Source: Pyrenula massariospora
Lineage: Eukaryota > Ascomycota > Eurotiomycetes > Pyrenulales > Pyrenulaceae
Direction: 5' to 3'
Length of the DNA: 64,000 nt
Assembly (NCBI GenBank): GCA_021030905.1
Contig: JAGFMI010000002.1
Coordinates: forward strand, 1,674,001 to 1,738,000
Shown piece by piece: positions 10,718 to 20,712 of this stretch (position 1 is the stretch's first letter; each line of letters starts with the position of its first letter). The position numbers and the translations under genes were made by a program. Below the pieces are notes generated by a model. It worked only from the letters and a program-made list of their open reading frames with translations, made no database searches and was not told where the DNA came from.

Positions 10718-13700
10718 TCAGAAGCCCCTAAGACCCCCGAAAGCGCTTCCTGGACCAGTATGACTTACGACTGGGCTGCCAATATCACCAACGCCTCGGG
10801 CAGGCCCCTCAATTCCCGGCTCGAATTTGATAAGTGGGCCGCGTGGGTCGTCTTTGACCGCAAAGTTGCCACCGCCATTTTGCATGTCGCCTTCGGTATC
10901 GCAGATCGCGATCACGTCGCTGAGATTGATCGGCGGTTCGTTAGGAGGCTTCATCATCTCTACTTGACGGAGGATAGCGTGTACTTGATGGAAGCCTGCA
11001 TCCACGCCAGCGGGATTGTCATGAGGCGACATGGAAGAAAGGTTTCGACATGCTTGAACGACCATCAGTCGAATTTTGACAGGCCTGGGAGCAGTAGAGC
11101 GATGAGAGGGCGCAAACGAGGGTCCACCAATACCACTGAAAGTGTTGTCAGATGGGTTCATGGAGGCTGGCCAACCACCAGAGGGGTTCTTTGTAGGACC
11201 CCAAGTTGCGCCACCAGCAAGACTAGGCGACCCAAAGCTGCTCCAGGCGTTGCTGTTGCTCTGTGGCGGGGGTGGCATACGAAAATTGCCTGATTCAGCA
11301 AAGGGGCTGAAAACCGTCCGGCCGGAGCCTGGAGGACCGGCCGTCGAAGTCATTGGCTGGGTAGTGCTGGTCGATAATGATGCGTCGGAGTCATCCAACA
11401 GGGCTTTAGATCCGAGTTGAGCAGTTAGATCATCAATGCCTGGCGACTTCGACTGCTGCCGGTCCTTCAAGATACTTTGTTTCTCTGGCGTGGTGCTTGG
11501 TGGTCGACCAATAGGAGCAGGTCTGCCGATGGGAGCTGGTTGCATATCTTGACCCATCTGCTCGAATGATCCAGAGGCCGAAGGGTGACGAGAATGGGGC
11601 TGTGAGCGTATGCTTTCCCTCGTAGATTGTTGCGGGTTCGATGTTGGAGGCATTGGGGCTTGAGAATGGAATGGCAAGTTTGGATGGTAGGGCCGAGCAC
11701 CGTTGATACCAGGAGGGAACGGGGGATTGTTTGGTGGGCCAAAATTGCGGTGCTGGCCACCCATCGGTGGACCTTGGTACATTGGCATATGATGCATCAT
11801 ATTCGGCATGTTGGGTCCCGACACAGGAATACCATTCATTCCTGGACCTGGCATCCCGTTGAAGTTTCCGTACGGGGGATAGCCAGACCTTCCTGGAGCA
11901 TTGAGCGGCGAGAGCGGAGCAGATGGTTGAGGATGGTGGAGTGTCGGACCTTGGCCTTGGGATTTAAAAGGCAGACTGGCCCCAGGAGTCTGAGGTAGAT
12001 TGCTTGCAGGCGAACTCGAAGATACAGAATTATCTGTGACCGCCTGTTGCGACTTTGGTGACGAACCGTGGGACTGTTGTCCTTGCTGAGATCCTTGCTG
12101 TGAGGTCTGTCGAGGACGGCTCGGGGTCGGGGCTTTGGGAAGAATTGGAGTGGCTATGGGGAAATGGGGAGATTGCAGATTCGAAGGTCCCGTCGGTGGA
12201 TGCAGTCCAGGAGGTACCGCGACGACTGGTCGTTTCGGCGGCTGGGTGCTTTGTCGAGTTTCCTCCTTCCGTACGACCTCCTTTGCCTCTTTCTCGGCCT
12301 TGGCTGCGGCGTCCCTGTCCCTTCTCGCCTGCTCTTCTTTGACTCGGCGCTCCCGCTCCTCTCTCTGCTTCCTCTCTCTTGCTTCTCTAGCTTCTCGTTC
12401 CTTGGCCTCCCGCTCTTCGCGAGCCTTTGTCCGTGCCTCTTCACGTTTTCGTTTTTCGCGTTCCTTGGCCTCTCTCTGTTTACGGTCAGCTTCAGCTTGA
12501 CGCTCGCGTTCCTCATTTAGTTTTCGCTGCTTCTCTGCCTCTTTCCTGGCGCGCTCTTCCTCCAGGGCCTTTCGCTCGGCCTCACGTTTTTTACGCTGTT
12601 CTTCTTTTCGTTGTCGCTGCTCATCCTGCTTCTTTTGCTCAATGGCGCGAGCAGCTTCTTCCTGCGCTGCCTTTTCAGCCTCCTTCTTAGCTCGCTCTTC
12701 TTCCTTGGCTGCCTTCTGCGCCTTCTTCTTTTCTTTCTTCTTTGCTGCTTCGCGGGCTTTCTTGGCTTCTCGCTGGGCATCAAGTCGAACCTCCTCGTCG
12801 AGCTCTTCAATGAGCTTTTGCTGCCGTTCTCGTGCCACCTTGTCTCGGTAAGCAGTCAACACACGTTGCTCGAACATACGGGCGGCAAAGATCTGGAACA
12901 TCCTCCTCCCTTCTTCCATGCGTTGGGCTTCGGTCATCGAGTCCTATCAATCGTTAGCTGTAAGAACAATAATAACGGTGCGGTAGCTGACCATCTCGTC
13001 TGCTTCGTAATCATCGTCTTCCTGACTTTCATAATCTTCGTCATCGTCTTCGTCATCATAGTCATCTTCCTCATCAAGTGGAGGATGAGTATGACCTTGA
13101 TGAAGACTACGATGAGCGAAAGAAGCTGAAGGGTACTGGATCTCTTCCTCACGTTGTACTCTCTTTTCCGCAAGCTGCTCCATCATGTCGATGAACTTCT
13201 TCCCATCGTTTTTCAGCAGATCATCAGCCACGGTCAATATACCATCTGCCAATATTAGTACCAGAAATAGACGTCAGAACACTGCACAAACCCTTCACTG
13301 TTAGGCTGTTGCCAAAAGTAAAGAAATCCGGGGCGCCAGGGGCAACGATCTCATCTTCTAGTTCTTCATCGCTGTAGTCCTCGTCATCGTCCTCATCGTA
13401 CTCGTCCTCCAGTTCGTCGTCATCCACTTCCTCTATTCTGCCGCGCGAGGCTGAATGGACATTGTGGAAATGATTTGTCCCATTGACTTGGTAAGGCGAT
13501 CTGGCTCCATCCAGCATGTGGGAATGAGGTAATGCCCCTTGGTTGTGATTGGCAAACTGCTCTAGTTCTACGTAATACGAGTCATATAGTGCCTCAAGCT
13601 CCTCTTCGATCGCCGTGCGCTTTCGACCGCACACCGTGCAGCTGCAAGAATGTTTTTGTTGTTCTTTCATCTTTCGTAGCACCGCTTCTTTTTCAATCTT

Positions 13701-14522
13701 CACCAAGGACCGGCGCTCCTCTTCACCCAATTCGAGCCAAAACTGCTTAATGTTTTCCCTTTCAGTCTGGGTCGATGTATTCCAGATTTGGTCTCTGGAC
13801 ATCTTATGACCAGCTCTGAGAGCAGCATTTGAGAGGGTGGCGGGCAGTGGATGTGTACGGTTACCGGCGAGGGGGGTTGATCTGGAAGTCGAGCTACCAG
13901 CACGAGGAGGTTGCGTGAAATCCTGACCTGAATTGCGCTTCTTGGTGTTGCGTTTTTTGGATTTCTTCGACGTACTTGTTGTCTGTGCTGGGTATCCATT
14001 CTGAACAAACTGATCCTCCTCATAGAATGGCTCCTCTCCGCCGCTGTAATACTCGGCTTCCACTGAATCATCGGCAAAGTCAGGGTCGACATAGTCAGAC
14101 TCTTCAATGAAATAGCCTTTGGGCGGTCCCCGGCTAATTTGGGGGTATGGAACGCTTCCACCCTGCCCGTTGTAGTCTGTTGCCTGGCTTGCATTATACG
14201 CCTCTTTTAACTGCTCTTGCTCAGCACGTTTGGCAGCTTCTTTGGCCCTTCTCTTCTGCTTCTTGCGATTGACGATCGGTGCGGCAACGGTATCACCGGA
14301 CTGGTTGGGGATGGCCTGGCTTGGTGTTTGCCCGTCTTCCTCAGTGGTATCGCCTGTCGGGATTGGCCTATTGGCATTTTGGGCGTTTGATAGAGCACCT
14401 AACTGGTTGGTGGATTTGGAAATACTCGCGGGCTTCGAGATAGCCTGGGCAGGCTTTGCTGACGGTTGTGGTCGGGGTATGTTGGCTGGCCCAGTGTTCT
14501 GCTTCTTTGATTTGGAAGGCAT
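10718..14522 (-). CDS. nst1: NST1 family stress-response protein (3 exons, 1236 aa)
   Basis: NST1 proteins modulate salt tolerance in yeast and interact with splicing factors; their precise role in filamentous fungi is unclear. Exons are 14522-13292, 13245-12992 and 12943-10718, with introns of 46 and 48 bp. The ATG at 14522 is chosen over an upstream in-frame GTG. The recognisable core is [18 protein letters not shown] near residue 310, then acidic tracts, then [18 protein letters not shown] across the first junction, and [20 protein letters not shown] at the start of exon 3. A charged coiled coil of about 180 residues, rich in Lys/Glu/Arg, follows, then a long Pro/Ser/Gln/Gly-rich low-complexity C-terminus. 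Length matches other NST1 proteins. It is divergent from the Rho2 gene. Confidence 0.9.
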
Positions 14523-15576
14523 TATTTGCCACGCCCTCACGCAAGCGAGGTACTACTCTCGAGTGTATGGACGTATCAAGCTGTACATGAGAAGGATAGC
14601 TTCGGTAGACCAGGGTGAATGGTAGTAGGGAATTTTATGTGATTCTGGGACGGTCAAGGTCACCCCCTCTGTCGGCTGAAGGAGGCCTGCCGGGTGACGA
14701 TTCCGAAGAGGACGCAGAAACGACGTGAGATGCGGATACTAGTTGTGGTGATAATGAAGCTCGTTTACCGCAGGATGATGCTGCCGCCTTTTGGTGGTGT
14801 GAAAGAGCCGTGTTCACGCGGTATGGAATGGCAGAGGGGTTCGGCGACGGGTGTCACTAGCCAAGCAGCAGGGTTGGGTGTATGCAAGGCTGAATGGCAG
14901 CCGCGAGCACACCAAGGCTGGCGTGGCCTGGCCGGAACGTCGGCCGATTCCATAGAGAGCAGTCGCAGCCTTCCCGCCCCTCTCTTCCTCGTCTGCTGCT
15001 CTCTAAGCCTCCCTCGCGCCTCGCCTATCTTCAGCACCTTAAGCGATCCCGCTTTTTCACGTCTGTAAGGGGAGCCCTTTCGACTACATGCCACTTTTCC
15101 AGTAATTTCCTCACCCCTTCTGACCCATCTCAAGCCCAATTGCAGCCCGATCTGGTGTCATCTTCGGTATTCCCTTGCTCCCTCCTCACAATTGGCGCTC
15201 TCCGTCACATCTTCAACCCATTGGACCTTTCCGTGAACCTTACGCTACAACTACCGCTCTTCTTCTTTTGCCGTGCACCTGCCGTCGTTTCACATTCAGC
15301 CTCCCTTCGCTCTCAGCATCGGTCGCGAACATCTTGCTGAAATTCCTCCAAGCTGAAAGCAGATAATTTCTTTTTCTTACCATTGCCGAAGTATTGGAAT
15401 TCTTCCCCAAGATCCGTCTAGATTATACTCAGCTCGATCACCGGTGCAAAGGCTCGCCGAGTGGAGGCTACAGTCAATTTGGTTTATTATTTTGAAAAGA
15501 AGAAGAAATTGTGTACATTTCTGAGGGTGGGTCACCCAGTTGTCGGCGCTGACAATTGTCGGGAGCGTACAGATCA
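14523..15576. promoter_or_regulatory. Shared upstream region of NST1 (minus) and Rho2 (plus)
   Basis: About 1 kb between two divergent starts. From about 14970 to 15260 the + strand is strongly pyrimidine-rich, as in many fungal 5' leaders. An inverted CCAAT (ATTGG) lies near 15219-15223. No convincing coding frame is present. Confidence 0.5.
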
Positions 15577-16442
15577 ATGGCACAGAATTCGGCACAAAAT
15601 GTCATGCGCAGGTATGAACAGCTCTCATCTACAGTCATCTTCTACAGGCAAAGCTCTTTCCAGACGTTCATCCTCGTATTAATGGACTTTTTTTTGCTAC
15701 TACGACGCTAGCCCGTGACCTGCTTTTCCCGCCCAAGGTGTGCTGATGTGGTTGGACTATACTCGTCATACCAAGTTTCAAACCTTCCAAAATACAGAAT
15801 GTCTATGCCTTGATATAATTTTGACAGGCCAATCGTTAAATGCAGAATCTAACAGAAACTAATTTCTTGGATAGGAAGCTCGTCATAATCGGTGACGGAG
15901 CCTGTGGCAAGACTTCTCTCCTCAGTGTCTTTACGCTCGGATACTTCCCAACCCACTACGTCCCTACCGTCTTCGAGAACTACGTCACGGATTGCCGGGT
16001 TGATGGCCGCTCCGTACAGCTTGCTCTATGGGATACCGCCGGGCAGGAAGACTATGAGCGACTGCGGCCCCTGGCATATTCGAAAGCACACGTCATTCTT
16101 ATCGGCTTCAGCATTGACTCTCCAGATTCCCTAGAGAACGTGCAACATAAGTGGGTGGAAGAAGCAAGAGAACGTTGTCCTTCTGTACCCATCATCCTCG
16201 TCGGATTGAAGAAGGATTTAAGGGAAGACCCAATGGCTATTGAAGAGATGCGCAAGAAGAGTCTACCATTTGTAAATTCGAAGGCTGCCCAGGACGTGGC
16301 GAATATGGTGGGGGCCAGGAAATACCTGGAGTGTTCGAGCTTGACAGGAGAGGGGGTCGATGATGTCTTTGAAGCAGCAACGAGGGCAGCTTTGTTGACA
16401 TTCGAGAAAAAGGAGGGCGGAGGCTGTTGCACGATATTATGA
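15577..16442 (+). CDS. rho2: Rho2-type small GTPase (2 exons, 200 aa)
   Basis: A molecular switch that controls cell-wall synthesis and polarity at the plasma membrane. Exon 1 is only 35 nt (15577-15611) and encodes [12 protein letters not shown] across the junction. A 263-bp intron follows, with GTATGA donor and TAG acceptor. Exon 2 is 15875-16442. The longest open frame starts in the intron at 15840 and would give a false N-terminus. The spliced form gives the normal start [17 protein letters not shown]1 is GDGACGKTS, switch I is [10 protein letters not shown]3 is [15 protein letters not shown], and the Rho insert precedes a CTIL CAAX box (leucine end, so geranylgeranylation is expected) with an adjacent Cys. 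Sequence such as [13 protein letters not shown] and [17 protein letters not shown] fits Rho2 better than Rho1 or Rho3. Confidence 0.92.
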
Positions 16443-17185
16443 AATCAGGAATCACCTTTTGGGATGCGTGTTTCAGCCCGATTTGGAGGCAGTGGTTCGG
16501 AAGGTGGCCGGCCCCGAGACCCACCACGTGAACGGCAGATGAAAGGAGAAGATCCGGTACGGGCAGAATTGTGATTTCTCAGGAGGAAGGCCGACTACCG
16601 CGAATCCTGGGACTGCAGCCACCAGGCTGCTGGATGACTAGAGAAAAGTCTTGTCATTTGGAACGTTTCTTTGGTTTCGCTTGTCAGCATTCCGATTGCC
16701 CGCCTTCCATCTATATGAATGTAATATGGATGAGTTCTGGAAAAGAGACCTCACTCCAAACCTCAAGATAGGAAATTGAATCTATTTCTCCAAGGTGGAA
16801 CAGACGTTACGGGGCCAATAATTTTTAATATGGTAGAGAATTTGAACTTACGTTGCGGCTTGTGTGAAATACTTGTACTCGGCTTTTCAAAACGGTGATC
16901 CTGTATGCGAGCTAGCCGTTTGTACAGACTGCTCGAGCATCAAATGGGCCACGTCAACCTACCAGAGAGAGGATTGACGGTCGTGAAACGGACACGATTC
17001 TGTATGTTCAAGTGTCTTCCGCGATCGTGGAATCAGAAATTCAGCCTCTCACCTTAGCTAGATGTAAGCTCATGGGTGGGCCGATTCTATGATCATCAAA
17101 TAGTCTGTTGACGTAGCTAGCACGTGATTATATTGCCATGTCTTTCAAAGATTTTAACGATTATCCCACGTCTCTCTCCCCAACT
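16443..17185. other. Convergent intergenic region, Rho2 to mL40
   Basis: 3' flanks of two converging genes. No coding frame reads like protein. No strong terminator-like or repeated sequence is visible. Confidence 0.5.
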
Positions 17186-17862
17186 TTACCTCCTCCTAAC
17201 CTTCTCCCCCACCTCTGGTGCCTTCCAATCCGAATCCCAGATCCCCTTCCGCCCCACGACTCCGCCCCCCTTCGTCCACCACTCCACCATACCCCTAGCA
17301 TACTCCCTTGGTATGGCCTTCGTCCCCCATAGTCCCTCCTTCATCATGCTCCTCCGGAACAGCTTCCCCCCGTCGCCCACCCCCGTTCGGAGCTCCTCGC
17401 AGGCCGCACGCATGCTGTTCCATTGACGCTCGAGCTCGAGGGTGTGGGCGGCGCGCTTCTTGGCCTGATAGAGTTGCCAGGCGCGGTGGATGGTCCAGTG
17501 ACGGAGGGCCCGGAGGCGGGAGAAGCGAAGGGGCCGGGGAGTGAGGCGGGTTGGGTGGTGGAGGTGGTAGCGGATTAGGGCTGCAGAGTGTTAGTATTGT
17601 AGAGTTTGAGGGGAGGGCGAAGCGTGGTAGACGTACTAACTCGTCGTTCCGGCTTTGCAATTTTCTTTTTGCGGGCTTGGATTGGGGAAGTGGCTGAGAA
17701 GGGGCGGGATTGTGATGGGGAGATTTGGGTATTGACACGGTGGTTAAGTGAGGGTTGAAATGGTCTCGGGGTTGCCCATATTGGACTTGAGCGGCGGAGT
17801 GGTATTTGGAACACGCTTGCAAGAGAAGCTCTGATGGCATTGGCAGAGCTTTGGTAATGCAT
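17186..17862 (-). CDS. mrpl28: Mitochondrial large-subunit ribosomal protein mL40 (Mrpl28), 2 exons, 206 aa
   Basis: A structural protein of the mitochondrial 54S subunit. Exon 1 is 17862-17637 and exon 2 is 17580-17186, with a 56-bp intron (GTACGT donor, CTGCAG acceptor). Joining them gives RVTLIRYHLHHP then LTPRPLRFSRLRALRHWTI, the hallmark of the family; neither longest frame alone shows it. The first 55 residues are basic and Ser-rich with no acidic cluster, as expected for a mitochondrial presequence. The C-terminal half continues with LELERQWNSMRAACEELR and ends in EKVRRR. It starts 385 bp from the divergent RING gene, so the two may share a promoter. Confidence 0.87.
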
Positions 17863-18247
17863 TTCAAATTGAGGGTTCTCAATATAGAAAATTTGGTGGT
17901 CAGCGCATGCTGGAGGAGGTGGCAGACATCAGAATAGAGATTCTAGTCTGTAGGCTTGCAGCGTATTGAATTGTTGTGGTTGTTAAAGGTATGGCTTAGA
18001 ATCTCCAAAGCTTGACCGCGGTTCAATTTTTGAGTGACATGGAGCTTGGCATTATCCGTATGCCGTCATTTGAAAGTAAAGGCAACTGGATCATGTTTAT
18101 CCTGCCTGCCACTTTTCGATCTTACTCTTTACTTCCACTACTTGATTACGCTTATCAAGCTTTTAATCTTATTTCCGACTAATACTTTCATGCTCCGGCT
18201 TTCTCTTTCTGTACAACATCGTCCTGTATCCTAACCGGCCGAAAGGC
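17863..18247. promoter_or_regulatory. Bidirectional promoter, mL40 (minus) and RING-CH gene (plus)
   Basis: A 385-bp region between two divergent ATGs. The part next to the RING gene (18110-18240) is pyrimidine-rich, a likely leader. No specific factor site is evident. Confidence 0.45.
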
Positions 18248-20053
18248 ATGGAGAGATCTCGGTCACTGCAGTCGAACACCTTACACCAACAGCCACAGGA
18301 GCGGACGTCGCCTATTCCAAGCACTGAATCAGATCGACAGAGGTCATCTAGTCCGCTGGAATCGAGGCAGCAAGTGTCTGAGCAATCACAAGAACCTGAA
18401 GAAGAAACCGTCCCGCATGACTCTTCCCCTACGCCTTCAGCACAGCAATCAAAGCCGCCGCCTGAAGAATCTCGACCTCAACTTCCGACCCGCACCTCTA
18501 CTGCCTCTGAGCCGAAAAAGTGTTGGATATGCTACTCAGACTCTACAGAAGATGACCCGGAGAATCCTCCGCAATGGCGATCTCCATGTCCGTGTGCACT
18601 AGTTGCCCACGAGATCTGTTTGCTGGACTGGATCGCCGACATCGAAAACCCGAAGGACAAGAAACCGTCAAACGGCAAGATATTGTGTCCACAATGCAAA
18701 AACGAGATTAAGGTTGAACGACCAAGATCGCTTGTCTTGGGCGCACTCAGATACTTTGACAGACTTGCGACGAAGCTGATAATACCCGGTGTTGCCAGTG
18801 TATTGATTGGGACTACGTGGGCAGGTCTCCGGGCGCATGGCCTAACTAGTATGTATGCTGTTTTCGGGCATGAGGAGACGAAGAAGATTTTTGAGAACAT
18901 GGGTAGTCGAAGGGGATGGTTGAATGCAGGACTGCCGCTTATACCGGTGGCTTTGATCGCCCAACGAACTAGGTATTCCGCTTTGGTATCACCTGTCTCC
19001 ATCATCTTTCTCCTGGCGGTACAATACACCAAGTGGCCTGGGCGTGACCCACCAGTGTGGCCTGCCTCACCCGCGTCGACTTTTGCTTGCTTACCTATTG
19101 TGCATGGGGTCTACAATCAACTTTATGACCGTATGTTTGGTGAGCTTAATAAGAAGTGGCTTGCTGAAGTACGACCTCGAGCCCCACAAGGCGGAAATAC
19201 CGAAGGAGAAGACAACGCGGAAGCACTCGACGGCGGTGACGAGGGAGGTGTCGTTGTAGATTTCAACATCGAGTTCGGGTTTGGAGGAGGTAACAACGAA
19301 CAAGCTGGAAATAACAACGCTCCGCAGCCACCCCCTCCGGAACGTGTAGAACAACAGAGACAAGCAGTCGAGCGGATTCTCGAGGAGACCGCAGAACTAC
19401 ACCCGGATGGACCTGAACGCCCTACTGCGCATGAACAACTAAGGGCTGCCACTCAGACGCCCGCACCTCCTCATCTCCCAGGCCAGACTGCCTTTGTTGA
19501 CCATTCGCTAGATACGTCGTCTCAACAAGCCAATACGTCTAACCTGCTAACCGGGCCCGACTCGAGCCAATTGCCCGATCGAAACCTAGAACAACGAGAA
19601 AGTCCTGTGCCATTAAACGCTGGGGAACCCCACGAAGCCCAACCTCAACCTCAAAATCCTCCACCGCAGAACCGAAACCCAGACCAGGACCAGAATCAAA
19701 ACCAAAATCCCGACCCAGCCGCTCCACCCCCCGACCCCAACAACCCGAACAACCCTCAAAACCTCCTCAACAGGCGCGGCGAAGAGCTCATCGTCGACAG
19801 CACCTCCATCGCGCAGACCGTCCTCGGCGCCCTCGTCTTCCCGGCCGTCTCCTCGGTGATGGGCTCGTTTCTCCTATTGACCCTTCCATCGACGCTGACG
19901 TCTCAGGGTTCCCGGATGAGGCTGCTGGAGACGCGGTGGGGGAGGAGCGTGGTTGGCGGGGCGCTGTTCGTGGTGCTCAGGGATGCGGTGGTGACGTATA
20001 GTCGGTGGCGGTTGGCTAAGGGGCATCGGATGAGGAAGGTTGTGGATTATTAG
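18248..20053 (+). CDS. RING-CH (MARCH-type) membrane E3 ubiquitin ligase, 601 aa
   Basis: A predicted E3 ligase that would ubiquitinate membrane or ER proteins. The N-terminal 90 residues are a Ser/Pro/Gln-rich disordered region. The C4HC3 RING-CH domain runs from about residue 92 to 155: KCWICYSDS, then PCPC, AHEICLLDW and ILCPQCKNE. Hydrophobic stretches follow at about 180-200, 235-262 and 530-555, with weaker ones near 270, so several membrane segments are likely. A long Pro/Asn/Gln-rich disordered loop (about 350-510) separates them and ends in tandem QNQN/PDP runs. Family members act at the ER or endosomes; the target here is unknown. The gene has no visible intron. Confidence 0.82.
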   Translation: MERSRSLQSNTLHQQPQERTSPIPSTESDRQRSSSPLESRQQVSEQSQEPEEETVPHDSSPTPSAQQSKPPPEESRPQLPTRTSTASEPKKCWICYSDSTEDDPENPPQWRSPCPCALVAHEICLLDWIADIENPKDKKPSNGKILCPQCKNEIKVERPRSLVLGALRYFDRLATKLIIPGVASVLIGTTWAGLRAHGLTSMYAVFGHEETKKIFENMGSRRGWLNAGLPLIPVALIAQRTRYSALVSPVSIIFLLAVQYTKWPGRDPPVWPASPASTFACLPIVHGVYNQLYDRMFGELNKKWLAEVRPRAPQGGNTEGEDNAEALDGGDEGGVVVDFNIEFGFGGGNNEQAGNNNAPQPPPPERVEQQRQAVERILEETAELHPDGPERPTAHEQLRAATQTPAPPHLPGQTAFVDHSLDTSSQQANTSNLLTGPDSSQLPDRNLEQRESPVPLNAGEPHEAQPQPQNPPPQNRNPDQDQNQNQNPDPAAPPPDPNNPNNPQNLLNRRGEELIVDSTSIAQTVLGALVFPAVSSVMGSFLLLTLPSTLTSQGSRMRLLETRWGRSVVGGALFVVLRDAVVTYSRWRLAKGHRMRKVVDY

Positions 20054-20712
20054 GGGGAGAGGTAGAGACATGGCGTTGACATTTTGTTTTGTGGTTGTGG
20101 GAGAAAAGGATGATGGATGGACGGGCGTGTTTTCGCCAACAGAACACAAATTTTCCCTTTTATTTTAATGATAGTGCGGAGGGCGAGGCGGCTCACAACT
20201 TCATCACTTTACGGCTTATGCACGTAGCATGGCAGGATACAGACAGATACCCTTACCCATACCTATATCTTCTTTAACTCTCTTCTATTCTATAACGTCA
20301 TATTCACACTGCAGATCGAGCCTGTGATCGGGCCGTTGTGCTGTGTGGTGGGATGGGCATTTCTCTGCGGGATGGGAGTGAAGTGGCGTAGATACAAATA
20401 GTCTATGCATACATGCTATAGCGAGGTCTATGTACTGTAAATAATGTAGTATCTACACATGTGACTTTCAAACGTCTGTCGGAGTGTACAAGACTTTTCG
20501 GGCAAGAGTGATAAACAAGAACGACGAAGACGAAAGCCACGACGGGGGTATGTCCAACGCACAGATCCCAACCCGGCATGCTCTCCATGCCCCCCTTTTT
20601 GTGGTGAAATGATATGCAAGAAGATTCGTCAAAAAATCAAAAAATCAAAAAATCATTAGCACACAGGGCGTGTTTCAAGTACATTTTCAACAAATCCAAC
20701 CCTCCTTTCCCT
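20054..20712. other. Convergent intergenic region, RING-CH to kinase
   Basis: 3' flanks of two converging genes. It contains a small A-rich tandem repeat near 20629 (listed) and no coding frame. Confidence 0.5.
20629..20654. repeat. A-rich 8-bp tandem repeat (three units)
   Basis: TCAAAAAA is repeated three times in direct tandem in the 3' flank of the kinase gene. It is probably a slippage product. Confidence 0.8.

Noticed and set aside
10661-11293. 210-codon + strand open frame
   Set aside because: Antisense of NST1 exon 3; no motif and NST1 is clearly coding.
15840-15874. ATG and 12 codons as Rho2 N-terminus
   Set aside because: These bases form the 3' end of the first intron; the upstream 35-nt exon restores the conserved start.
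17295-17882. 195-codon minus-strand open frame
   Set aside because: A wrong frame over the mL40 gene; the spliced mL40 model explains the sequence with conserved family motifs.
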